Below are positions 1 through 6,210 of a stretch of 6,607 bases of DNA, one piece after another (position 1 is the stretch's first letter; every line of letters begins with the position of its first letter). The notes under the pieces are model-generated. The model ran no database searches. It worked only from the letters and a program-made list of their open reading frames with translations, and had not been told where the DNA came from. The DNA is from Spirochaetes bacterium RIFOXYC1_FULL_54_7 (GTDB taxonomy: Bacteria; Spirochaetota; Spirochaetia; Treponematales; UBA12059). Location of the stretch: positions 7,157-13,763 of the forward strand of contig MIBM01000158.1 of assembly GCA_001830645.1 (NCBI GenBank), written 5' to 3'. A program made the translations under genes and the position numbers.

Positions 1-2
1 AT

Positions 3-377
3 GTCGCCGCGAGTTTCCTGGCTGGAATAAATGTGGCAAGAACCCAGTTCTTCATCTATATCATATCAGGCATGATGGCTGGCTTGAGTGGTATTTTGAT
101 AACTGCCCAATCCGGTGCTGGTCTGCCTCAGGCGGCCGATGGTCTGCAGATGGACATTATAGCGTCCGTCATACTCGGTGGAGCAAGTCTTTTTGGTGGC
201 AAAGGAAATGTAATAGGTACATTGCTTGGTATTTTCATCCTTTCGACCCTCAACAATGGCATGACGCTTCTGAACATACCTTCCTTCTGGCAACTCGTAG
301 CCAAAGGTGCAATCCTGTTGCTGGCGGTTGCCCTTGATGTCATGCGTAATGGTGGATACAAGAAAAGTGCATATTGA
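3..377 (+). CDS. Ribose-type (RbsC family) sugar ABC transporter permease, C-terminal part
   Basis: This is the last 124 codons of an inner-membrane permease of the RbsC/XylH/AraH type. It would form the channel of an importer with an ATPase and a periplasmic binding protein, both presumably upstream of the window. The frame is open from the window edge; the GTG at 33 is internal, because homologous sequence (AASFLAGINV) runs through it. Visible features are a hydrophobic helix starting FFIYIISGMMAGLSG, the family-typical stretch VILGGASLFGGKGNVIGT followed by a second hydrophobic run and LNNGMTLLNI, and a final helix (AKGAILLLAVALDVM) with a short charged tail. These match the usual C-terminal end of RbsC. 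The substrate cannot be read from this fragment. The next gene starts 23 nt downstream, so the two are probably co-transcribed. Family assignment is firm; ribose itself as substrate is not implied. Confidence 0.93.
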   Translation, partial: VAASFLAGINVARTQFFIYIISGMMAGLSGILITAQSGAGLPQAADGLQMDIIASVILGGASLFGGKGNVIGTLLGIFILSTLNNGMTLLNIPSFWQLVAKGAILLLAVALDVMRNGGYKKSAY

Positions 378-391
378 GTTTTGATGGAAGT

Positions 392-397
392 GAGGGG
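392..397 (+). promoter_or_regulatory. Ribosome binding site that decides the start of the first UroD-like gene
   Basis: GAGGGG lies just before the ATG at 401; counted from the GAGG core the spacing is 5 nt. The only earlier in-frame start is a TTG at 374 that overlaps the permease stop codon as TTGA. It has no convincing SD site and would add nine residues unlike the family. The ATG at 401 is therefore preferred. Confidence 0.6.
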
Positions 398-400
398 AAC

Positions 401-1609
401 ATGGCGGCTGGGTACGAAATGCAGGCAATGCCAGGCAGGGAACGGATTATTGCTACGCTAAGGGGCCAGAAAACCGACCGTGTCCCGATATGGTTGCGAG
501 ATCAATTCAATTATGGCGGTGACTTCAGGATAAGGAACGAAAAGATCCTGGATGTATTGCTGCTTAGTGATTTATCGGATTCCTGGGTTGATGCCGATCC
601 CAATATGCAGGCCATCATTAAATATCATCGCAGGGTGGCCGGAGATATCATCAGGGAATTCGTGGTACCGAACAAGGTATGCAACAGATTGCTGTGCATC
701 CCGCCATCAAGGATCTCTCTGACCGATACTCGTTTTACCGGCAACCAGATGTATTCGAATTATGAGGTGTACACGCCGAAAGGCATTTTGACAACCGTGA
801 CAGCTTGTGAAAAAGATGTGTCAACGATGTGGAATGTAAAATACCTGGTTGAAAGTCAAGATGATATCGCAAAATTGCTGTCAATCCCCTACAAGCTCGA
901 ATCGATTGACGATACCATCTATCGTCAAGAGGATGCAATTCTTGGTGACCGTGGTGTCTTGATGATGCAGATCGATACCCCGATCATCACGGTTTCAGGG
1001 CTCATGAGGTTCGAAGAGTTTCTTGTCATGTGCCTGGAGGATCAACTATTGTTACGTGATCTGTGTGATATTGCCTTTGACCGGATCATGAAGATAGTCG
1101 AAAAATGCCTTGAACAGGGAATGGGTACGATTTTCAGGTTGAATGGCAGTGAGCAGACCACGCCGCCTATGAATTCCCCCGACATCTATGAAAAATTTGT
1201 ATATCCCTATGAAAAAAAGTTGATCGAAAAGATTCATGAATACCACAAGTTTGCTGCGGTACATTCACATGGAAAAATCAGCCGGAATCTGCCACTGATG
1301 CTTGACATGGGTCTTGATATGCTGGACCCCATCGAACCTCCACCAGCTGGGGATCTGGATTTCGAAGAAGCACAGAAAATATCGGAATCAAAAATTACTC
1401 TAGCTGGCAATGTCCAGTTTTCCGAGCTTGAAACGGCGGATCCTTCCACGATTGACATGCAGGTTCGTCTGCTGCTTGAGGGCAAGCGGAAGGATCATGT
1501 CATATTGAATGCCACTGCCTCGCCAATCACCTTTGTATCAGACCGATTGCGGGATAACTACATCGCTATGGTGGATGCTGGAATCAGATATGGTTCCATG
1601 GAGGAATGA
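401..1609 (+). CDS. Uroporphyrinogen decarboxylase-like protein (first of two), function unknown
   Basis: A 402-residue protein of the UroD/methyltransferase TIM-barrel superfamily. The N-terminus has the typical pattern RERIIATLRGQKTDRVPIW (residues 13-31), a region that in true HemE leads into the PxWxMRQAGR active-site loop. Here the loop reads WLRDQFNYGGDFR, so the RQAGR motif is not kept and a heme role is unlikely. Later family landmarks are NGSEQTTPP (248-256), HSHG (288-291), DMLDPIEPPP (306-315), GNVQFSEL (336-343) and ATASPITFVSDRLRDNY (371-387). Methyltransferase relatives such as MtaA carry a zinc-binding HxC at the HSHG position; this protein has His in place of that Cys. No signal peptide or membrane segment is seen, so it is cytoplasmic. 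The stop overlaps the next start (ATGA), suggesting translational coupling. Superfamily membership is confident; substrate and reaction are not known. Confidence 0.85.
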   Translation: MAAGYEMQAMPGRERIIATLRGQKTDRVPIWLRDQFNYGGDFRIRNEKILDVLLLSDLSDSWVDADPNMQAIIKYHRRVAGDIIREFVVPNKVCNRLLCIPPSRISLTDTRFTGNQMYSNYEVYTPKGILTTVTACEKDVSTMWNVKYLVESQDDIAKLLSIPYKLESIDDTIYRQEDAILGDRGVLMMQIDTPIITVSGLMRFEEFLVMCLEDQLLLRDLCDIAFDRIMKIVEKCLEQGMGTIFRLNGSEQTTPPMNSPDIYEKFVYPYEKKLIEKIHEYHKFAAVHSHGKISRNLPLMLDMGLDMLDPIEPPPAGDLDFEEAQKISESKITLAGNVQFSELETADPSTIDMQVRLLLEGKRKDHVILNATASPITFVSDRLRDNYIAMVDAGIRYGSMEE

Positions 1610-2718
1610 TGGTTGCAGCTGATTCAAGCAGACAAAGGATGATGCGTACCATTCAGCATGAGGTTCCGGATAGAGTACCAGTCATTGCCAATGTATCACC
1701 ACTCGTGGCAGAAAAACTGATCAGATTTCTCCGGCTTGATTATGATACTACTCCATTCAAGGCCTTGAATACACTTATTTCCGGACGGGCTTCCTACAAT
1801 GAACTGCTGGTACATCTGGGAAATGACTGCATTGGAATCGCTGCCGAGAGTTTAACTGATCCAAACGCAGCTGATGATCCAGAAGTTTATACAGATGAGT
1901 GGGGGCTTTCATTCTGTAATGAGAGTGGCTACCTGGAGGTTGTTTCGAGGCCGTTGGCAGATGCATCCACCACTTCCAGGATAAGCAATTTCGTCATTCC
2001 GGATCCCACCCGGATGGAGCGCTGGAATACAGCAACTGGACTAGTATCCCGATATGGCGAAACCCATGCAATTATGGGGTGCATGGGACAGACAATGTTT
2101 GAAATGTGCTGGAATCTGGTGGGATTCGAAAAATTCCTTATGGATTACATGGTTGGTGAGGATTATATTGCTGTCTTGTTTGATAGATTGCTCGACTACG
2201 CCATTGTCTATTCTGAACAGCTGATCTTGGCTGGTAGCGACATCATCTTCCTCGGAGATGATGTTGGCATGCAGACCGGTATGCTGATTGCACCGGATCT
2301 TTGGCGTGGCACGCTGAAACCCAGACTTGCCCGACTCTGTGGGCACATTCAAAGCAGGAAGCCAACAGTGAAGATCGCCTACCACTCCTGTGGTTCCATT
2401 GCTTCGATCATTCCGGATCTCGTGGAGATCGGCGTTGATATCCTCAACCCGGTACAGCCACTCGCTTATGATATGGAACTTGCGGCTCTCAAGCTTCGCT
2501 ATGGCAACGATCTGGTATTCTATGGCGGCATCGATGTACAGCAGTGCATCCCGTTTGGTACCCCCGATGAAATCTCTCGACAGGTAAAGCATGCTATCGA
2601 AGCTGCGGCGAGTGGTGGTGGATTCATCATAGCTCCTGCCCATATCATTCCGGCTGAGACCAGTCCGGAGAATGTTCTGGCTTTCTTCAATGCGGTTGAA
2701 CAATATGGCAGTTGCTGA
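1606..2718 (+). CDS. Uroporphyrinogen decarboxylase-like / corrinoid-methyltransferase-like protein (second of two)
   Basis: A 370-residue cytoplasmic protein of the same superfamily as its upstream neighbour but clearly a different subfamily. It has SSRQRMMRTIQHEVPDRVPV near the N-terminus (7-26), GDDVGMQTG (217-225), YHSCGSI (259-265), DILNPVQP (278-285), YGGIDVQQCIPFGTPDE (306-322) and GGGFIIAPAHIIPAETSPEN (337-356). HSC (260-262) matches the HxC zinc-ligand motif of MtaA/MtbA-type methylcobamide methyltransferases. The third ligand, a distal Cys in those enzymes, could be Cys314 or be replaced by His346. It may act on a methyl group or on a sugar-derived substrate; no corrinoid protein is encoded in this window. 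Two ATGs in a row (1606 and 1609) follow GGAGG (1600-1604). The second gives better spacing (4 nt), so the true start may be 1609. True uroporphyrinogen decarboxylase is unlikely because the RQAGR motif is missing. Confidence 0.87.
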   Translation: MMVAADSSRQRMMRTIQHEVPDRVPVIANVSPLVAEKLIRFLRLDYDTTPFKALNTLISGRASYNELLVHLGNDCIGIAAESLTDPNAADDPEVYTDEWGLSFCNESGYLEVVSRPLADASTTSRISNFVIPDPTRMERWNTATGLVSRYGETHAIMGCMGQTMFEMCWNLVGFEKFLMDYMVGEDYIAVLFDRLLDYAIVYSEQLILAGSDIIFLGDDVGMQTGMLIAPDLWRGTLKPRLARLCGHIQSRKPTVKIAYHSCGSIASIIPDLVEIGVDILNPVQPLAYDMELAALKLRYGNDLVFYGGIDVQQCIPFGTPDEISRQVKHAIEAAASGGGFIIAPAHIIPAETSPENVLAFFNAVEQYGSC

Positions 2719-2738
2719 AAAATACAGGAGAAATTTGA

Positions 2739-4166
2739 ATGCCCAAACACCCGAACATCTTGTTCATAACAACTGATCAACAAAACTGCAATACTCTGGG
2801 TTGCTATGGTGGCAGCAATGCCTTATCCCCAAATCTGGATAAATTGGCTTCCGAAGGTGTCCTGCTTGACCGTGCATATGTGACTTGCCCTTTATGTGTG
2901 CCTTCCCGGGGATCCATCATGTCAGGCCGCTACCCTCATGTCAGTGGCATAATGCTCAATGATGATGGCAGGGATATTGAATACTCCGATACCATCAATG
3001 GACTGAGTGATGTTCTGCATGATTCAGGTTATGATTGCGCCTATTTCGGTAAATGGCATCTAGGTAGAGATGAACAAGTACAGCATGGCTTTGAAGAAGG
3101 ATGGGAAACCTTCCTCAGGGATTCGTATGAAAACTGGTTGCAGTCCAGCGGGCAATTCAGCTTTCCGAAACCATTGAACGTACATCGCCGTGCACTTGTA
3201 CCGGAACCTCTGGCCCATGATACACATGCCGCAAACCGTACAATTGATTTTCTGAAAAACCATAAAGGCGACAAGCCTTTTGCCCTGTGGTGCGCCTTGC
3301 GGGCACCGCATGATCCGTATGTTGGACCATATACGGATAAGTTCAAGGCTGAGGATATGCAGTTGCCGGGCAATGTCAGTGATTCGCTGATTGGCAAACC
3401 GGTTTGTCAACGGAATTCATGGAGCAAGAAATATACGGAAGTGATTGAAAAGGTGTCCATGCCTGATGACCTCAAAGCGGTGATAGCCAGATATCAAGGT
3501 CTTTCATATTTTGTTGATGTCAATGTAGGCAGGGTTCTGGATGCATTGCGCGGACAGAACATGGACCAGGATACCATCGTTGTTTTCCATTCGGATCATG
3601 GCGATATGATGGGCGGCCACGGACTTATAACCAAAGGTCCATACATGTACGAGGAAACCAACCGCGTGCCATTCATCATCCGGTACCCCGGAAAACTGCC
3701 TGCCAACAAACGGATGTCCGGGCTGTTCTCGCTTGTCGATCTGGCTCCGACAATCCTGGATCTGACTGGTATCAAGCATGCGGAACACTTTGACGGGTAT
3801 TCAGCAATGAGTGCCATCAAGCAGGCAGCCCCGCATTTCCGTGACGCAGTATTCGCCGAGATTTTCGAGATAATCGATCAACGTTGCCTGGTGTTGAACG
3901 TCAGGACCGAAAAATGGAAGTACAATATGTACTTTGGTGACATTGACGAATTATATGACATGGAGAACGATCCGCTCGAACTGACCAATCTTGCAGAGCA
4001 ACCTGGGATGGTAACGGTTGTCGATGGTCTGCAAAAAACATTGCAGCAATGGCTCCTGGAAACCGGTGGCTTGGACATGGTCTCGTTGTTGGCCAAGCTG
4101 GGAAAGGACCGGCCGATGAACTACTTGTCCAAGCAGATAGGGATGATGGCGACACGGTCAATCTGA
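2739..4166 (+). CDS. Type I sulfatase (formylglycine-dependent arylsulfatase family), cytoplasmic
   Basis: A 475-residue sulfatase that would hydrolyse a sulfate ester. The catalytic signature C-V-P-S-R is intact at residues 53-57, followed by GSIMSGRYP. Cys53 would become formylglycine, so a maturase (an anaerobic radical-SAM type in an anaerobe) must be encoded elsewhere. Metal and sulfate ligands expected for the family are visible: Asp13-Gln14 near the N-terminus, Lys105 and His107 in FGKWHLG, His191 in APHDPY, Asp286-His287 in HSDHGD, and Lys299. The C-terminal subdomain carries the usual ELYDMENDPLELTNLA stretch. The protein begins directly with the catalytic core (PNILFITTDQQN) and has no signal peptide, so it should act in the cytoplasm on an imported substrate. 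AGGAG at 2726-2730 sits 8 nt before the ATG, 20 nt after the preceding gene. The sulfatase subfamily and substrate (a sulfated sugar is likely from context) cannot be fixed by eye. Confidence 0.95.
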   Translation: MPKHPNILFITTDQQNCNTLGCYGGSNALSPNLDKLASEGVLLDRAYVTCPLCVPSRGSIMSGRYPHVSGIMLNDDGRDIEYSDTINGLSDVLHDSGYDCAYFGKWHLGRDEQVQHGFEEGWETFLRDSYENWLQSSGQFSFPKPLNVHRRALVPEPLAHDTHAANRTIDFLKNHKGDKPFALWCALRAPHDPYVGPYTDKFKAEDMQLPGNVSDSLIGKPVCQRNSWSKKYTEVIEKVSMPDDLKAVIARYQGLSYFVDVNVGRVLDALRGQNMDQDTIVVFHSDHGDMMGGHGLITKGPYMYEETNRVPFIIRYPGKLPANKRMSGLFSLVDLAPTILDLTGIKHAEHFDGYSAMSAIKQAAPHFRDAVFAEIFEIIDQRCLVLNVRTEKWKYNMYFGDIDELYDMENDPLELTNLAEQPGMVTVVDGLQKTLQQWLLETGGLDMVSLLAKLGKDRPMNYLSKQIGMMATRSI

Positions 4167-4200
4167 TTCCAGATGTATCTATAACAGGATCGGGACGGCA

Positions 4201-5202
4201 ATGGTCATACATGAAGATTCGCTGGCGGAACAACTCTTCCACAATTGTCTCTCCGTTCGCAAAACACTGGATGGTCTTGTTCCTTTACGATTTACCGAAG
4301 AGCAATTATCGGTATACGCCGGATCGGAGTTGTTCCGATTGCGGAGTCTTTGCACAGCGGGTATTTCACTTGATATCATGAGCGACTCACCCTTCATTCA
4401 GCTTGACTATTCCATTCGCAGCTTTGCCCGGGATTGGCTATACTTTGATATATTCCTCGATGGAGTTTTCGTGGAATCAATCGGATCAGCCCCCATATGT
4501 GCCAGGGATGGAAGCTTCCGATACAAGCCTGCGGTGGAAGAAGGTACTGCCCATCGTATTACCATATATCTCCCGCACAATGTGGAACTTGTAATCAAGG
4601 AGCTGTCCTATGCAAAAGGAGCAATTGTAGAACCGGCTCCTCCCCCTGGTCGACGGATGCTGTGCCTTGGCGATTCGATTACCCAGGGTATGGCTGCACG
4701 TCATCCTTCCTCGACCTATCCGGTTATACTGTCCCGTACCTTGGATGCGGAATTGCTGAATCAAGGAGTCGGCGGGTATGTGTTCGAGCGTGAAAGCATT
4801 GATGGTTTTCCTGAGAGGATTCCGGATATAGTAACGATTGCCTATGGAACCAATGATTGGGTGCAGCGTGCCTCGGCAAGTGAATTCGAAATCAAATGTA
4901 CTGAGTATCTGGAGAAAGCCTGTCGACGCTTCTCTTCTTCCCTCATCGCCGTAATCACTCCATTGTACCGTATGGATGCATCGACTGATAGAGCTTCAGG
5001 CAGTTTTTCTTCCATCGGAGAGACTATCAAACGAGTGTGCTCCGGAATTTCAAACCTTGATATCGATTGCGTACCCTTGGTCGTTGATGGATCCTGTCTT
5101 GTCCCGCATCAGGCACGGTTTTTCGATGACGGTCTCCATCCGACCGACGAAGGATTCCTGCATATCGCCCACAACCTGGTGCTGATGTTGGAACATGGGT
5201 AA
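4201..5202 (+). CDS. SGNH/GDSL hydrolase with N-terminal accessory domain (probable sugar esterase)
   Basis: A 333-residue two-part protein. Residues about 1-145 look like a beta-rich accessory domain (for example LYFDIFLDGVFVESIG and HRITIYLPHN), as found in front of many carbohydrate-type SGNH esterases. The catalytic part follows with all four blocks: GDSITQG (157-163, nucleophile Ser159), the block II glycine in NQGVGG (187-192), GTND (216-219, Asn218), and DGLHPTDEG (310-318, Asp310 and His313). It would remove acetyl or other acyl groups from a small substrate. No signal peptide is seen, so it should work in the cytoplasm like the sulfatase. The ATG at 4201 is the first start after an in-frame stop at 4144-4146. 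AGGA (4186-4189) and GGGA (4192-4195) precede it, the first with slightly long spacing. It lies 34 nt after the sulfatase. The fold and active site are firm; the acyl substrate is unknown. Confidence 0.9.
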   Translation: MVIHEDSLAEQLFHNCLSVRKTLDGLVPLRFTEEQLSVYAGSELFRLRSLCTAGISLDIMSDSPFIQLDYSIRSFARDWLYFDIFLDGVFVESIGSAPICARDGSFRYKPAVEEGTAHRITIYLPHNVELVIKELSYAKGAIVEPAPPPGRRMLCLGDSITQGMAARHPSSTYPVILSRTLDAELLNQGVGGYVFERESIDGFPERIPDIVTIAYGTNDWVQRASASEFEIKCTEYLEKACRRFSSSLIAVITPLYRMDASTDRASGSFSSIGETIKRVCSGISNLDIDCVPLVVDGSCLVPHQARFFDDGLHPTDEGFLHIAHNLVLMLEHG

Positions 5203-5219
5203 GTGACAATTACCCCATG
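5194..5219 (+). terminator. Bulged hairpin over the stop codon of the SGNH gene, possible weak terminator
   Basis: CATGGGTAA (5194-5202) pairs with TTACCCCATG (5210-5219), giving nine base pairs with one bulged C and a 7-nt loop (5203-5209). The left arm contains the stop codon of the hydrolase. No run of T follows, so classic intrinsic termination is doubtful. It could stabilise the 3' end of the transcript or be chance. Confidence 0.3.
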
Positions 5220-5275
5220 ATGAACTTGAGCCTGCCTGTATTCATGGTTTGAGAGCGTATCCCGAAACTGCCATT

Positions 5276-5524
5276 TCAGCGTGGTTTCAATTCTTCCAGG
5301 AGACGTTGTGCGCTGGCCTGGAAGCGTTGCCGGGAACTCATGAATACTTCCTGTGTCTTGAACAAGCCTTCGGAGGACTGGTACAAGGCGTGGAGGGCAA
5401 GCAGCAATTCCTCCCTGAGCTGGTTTCTTTCTGGGCCGTAGCCGAAATTTTCCATGGGCCTGAGTGCGCCAACATTACCCGCATTGTGCACCACCAAGGG
5501 TTTCTGCCATTTATGAAGCAACAT
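5276..5524 (-). CDS. Unrecognised minus-strand ORF, small hypothetical gene or C-terminal remnant
   Basis: In the 336-base gap between the two gene blocks the minus strand has an open frame of 82 codons. The product reads like a real helical protein end (for example NQLREELLLALHALYQSSEG, then RQRFQASAQRLLEELKPR), rich in Leu, Glu, Gln and Arg with no Cys. I count 53 of 82 third positions as G or C, but the codon-aligned plus-strand frame scores about 49 of 82, so composition alone does not decide. A TAG lies directly before the ATG at 5524 and no SD site precedes it. The frame may therefore be the truncated 3' end of an older gene cut at about 5525, or a shorter gene starting at the internal ATG at 5455 (59 residues). 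I do not recognise a family. A shadow with no function remains possible. Confidence 0.3.
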   Translation of the reverse strand: MLLHKWQKPLVVHNAGNVGALRPMENFGYGPERNQLREELLLALHALYQSSEGLFKTQEVFMSSRQRFQASAQRLLEELKPR

Positions 5525-5526
5525 CT

Positions 5527-5532
5527 AAAGGA
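5527..5532 (+). promoter_or_regulatory. Ribosome binding site for the KDPG aldolase gene
   Basis: AAAGGA ends 6 nt before the ATG at 5539. An in-frame GTG at 5464 would add 25 residues that do not resemble the family and has no comparable site. This supports 5539 as the start. Confidence 0.6.
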
Positions 5533-5538
5533 TTAGGC

Positions 5539-6210
5539 ATGCGTGAAGTAATGTGTAACTCGGTTCAACAGAACCTTGCGGATCGCGGCGTAGTCGCGGT
5601 ACTCGAAATAGATGATGTAGAAACCGCCGTACCTACTGCCAGAGCCTTGATTGCTGGAGGTATCACAGCCATAGAGCTTGCGCTGCGCACTCCGGCAGCT
5701 CTGGCTTCTATCGAGAGGATTGCCCGTGAGGTTCCTGAGATGATGATCGGAGCGGGAACCGTCATCCTTGGGACTCAAGCCAGAGAAGTAAAGAACCTGG
5801 GTGCCGCTTTTGCAGTTGCACCAGGATACAATCCTAAGATCGTTGAAGAGGCGCTGGATTGTGGCCTTCCCTTTGCCCCCGGTATAGCCACCGCAACCGA
5901 GCTCGAGGCTGCATATGCCCAGGGTTGCACGGTTATGAAATTTTCCCCGGCGGAGCATATCGGTGGTATTGAGTACTTCAAGGGCATGAGCGGCCCCTAC
6001 TCCTACCTCGGGATCAAGTTTTTTCCCTTGGGCGGAATTACCGAGGAAGCCTTGGCGGACTGGGCTGCACTGGAGCAGGTCATGGCCATCGGAGGGAGCT
6101 GGATCGCCAAGCGTGACCTTATCAAGGCTGGCCGATATGAAGAAATCACAAAGCGGGCTACCCGGGCAAGGGAAATATGGAACCAGACACGGGGAAGGGC
6201 CTTACCATGA
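5539..6210 (+). CDS. eda: 2-dehydro-3-deoxyphosphogluconate (KDPG) / 4-hydroxy-2-oxoglutarate aldolase
   Basis: A 223-residue class I aldolase, close to the usual 205-220 for the family. It splits 2-keto-3-deoxy-6-phosphogluconate into pyruvate and glyceraldehyde-3-phosphate in the cytoplasm. Residues expected for Eda are present: RGVVAVLEI at the start of the barrel, Glu46 and Arg50 in IELALRTP, Thr74 in GAGTV, Pro95 in VAPG, the Schiff-base Lys134 in MKFSPAE (KFFPAE in E. coli), and the phosphate-binding glycines in PLGGI (163-167) and IGGSW (184-188). The Ser at 136 instead of Phe is a mild variation. The ATG at 5539 is chosen for its SD site and family length; a second in-frame ATG at 5551 is possible. 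Its stop overlaps the start of the kinase gene (ATGA), so the two are translationally coupled. The related 6-phospho-2-dehydro-3-deoxygalactonate aldolase cannot be fully excluded. Confidence 0.93.
   Translation: MREVMCNSVQQNLADRGVVAVLEIDDVETAVPTARALIAGGITAIELALRTPAALASIERIAREVPEMMIGAGTVILGTQAREVKNLGAAFAVAPGYNPKIVEEALDCGLPFAPGIATATELEAAYAQGCTVMKFSPAEHIGGIEYFKGMSGPYSYLGIKFFPLGGITEEALADWAALEQVMAIGGSWIAKRDLIKAGRYEEITKRATRAREIWNQTRGRALP

Noticed and set aside
3..377. A complete short gene starting at GTG 33
   Set aside because: The frame is open to the window edge and the residues before 33 match the permease family, so this is the end of a longer gene.
2041..2703. A 220-codon open frame on the minus strand inside the second UroD-like gene
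   Set aside because: It is aligned codon for codon with the sense gene, which carries clear family motifs along its full length. The antisense product has no recognisable motifs, so it is a shadow.
401..2718. Heme biosynthesis (hemE) as the function of the UroD-like genes
   Set aside because: The RQAGR loop of true uroporphyrinogen decarboxylase is absent in both, and the neighbours are transport and sugar genes.
4049..4381. A 110-codon plus-strand frame bridging the sulfatase and SGNH genes
   Set aside because: It overlaps the C-terminal end of the sulfatase and the N-terminal region of the hydrolase out of frame, and has no family resemblance.
5249..5536. A 95-codon plus-strand frame in the gap, starting with TTG
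   Set aside because: It has a rare start codon and no SD site. Its composition is rich in Cys, Phe and His, it is codon-aligned with the minus-strand frame, and it shows no recognisable motif. The minus-strand reading looks more protein-like.
5203..5538. A sigma-70 promoter for the aldolase-kinase pair
   Set aside because: A TTGAGC-like -35 candidate near 5225 has no convincing -10 element at proper spacing; nothing firm enough to annotate was found.
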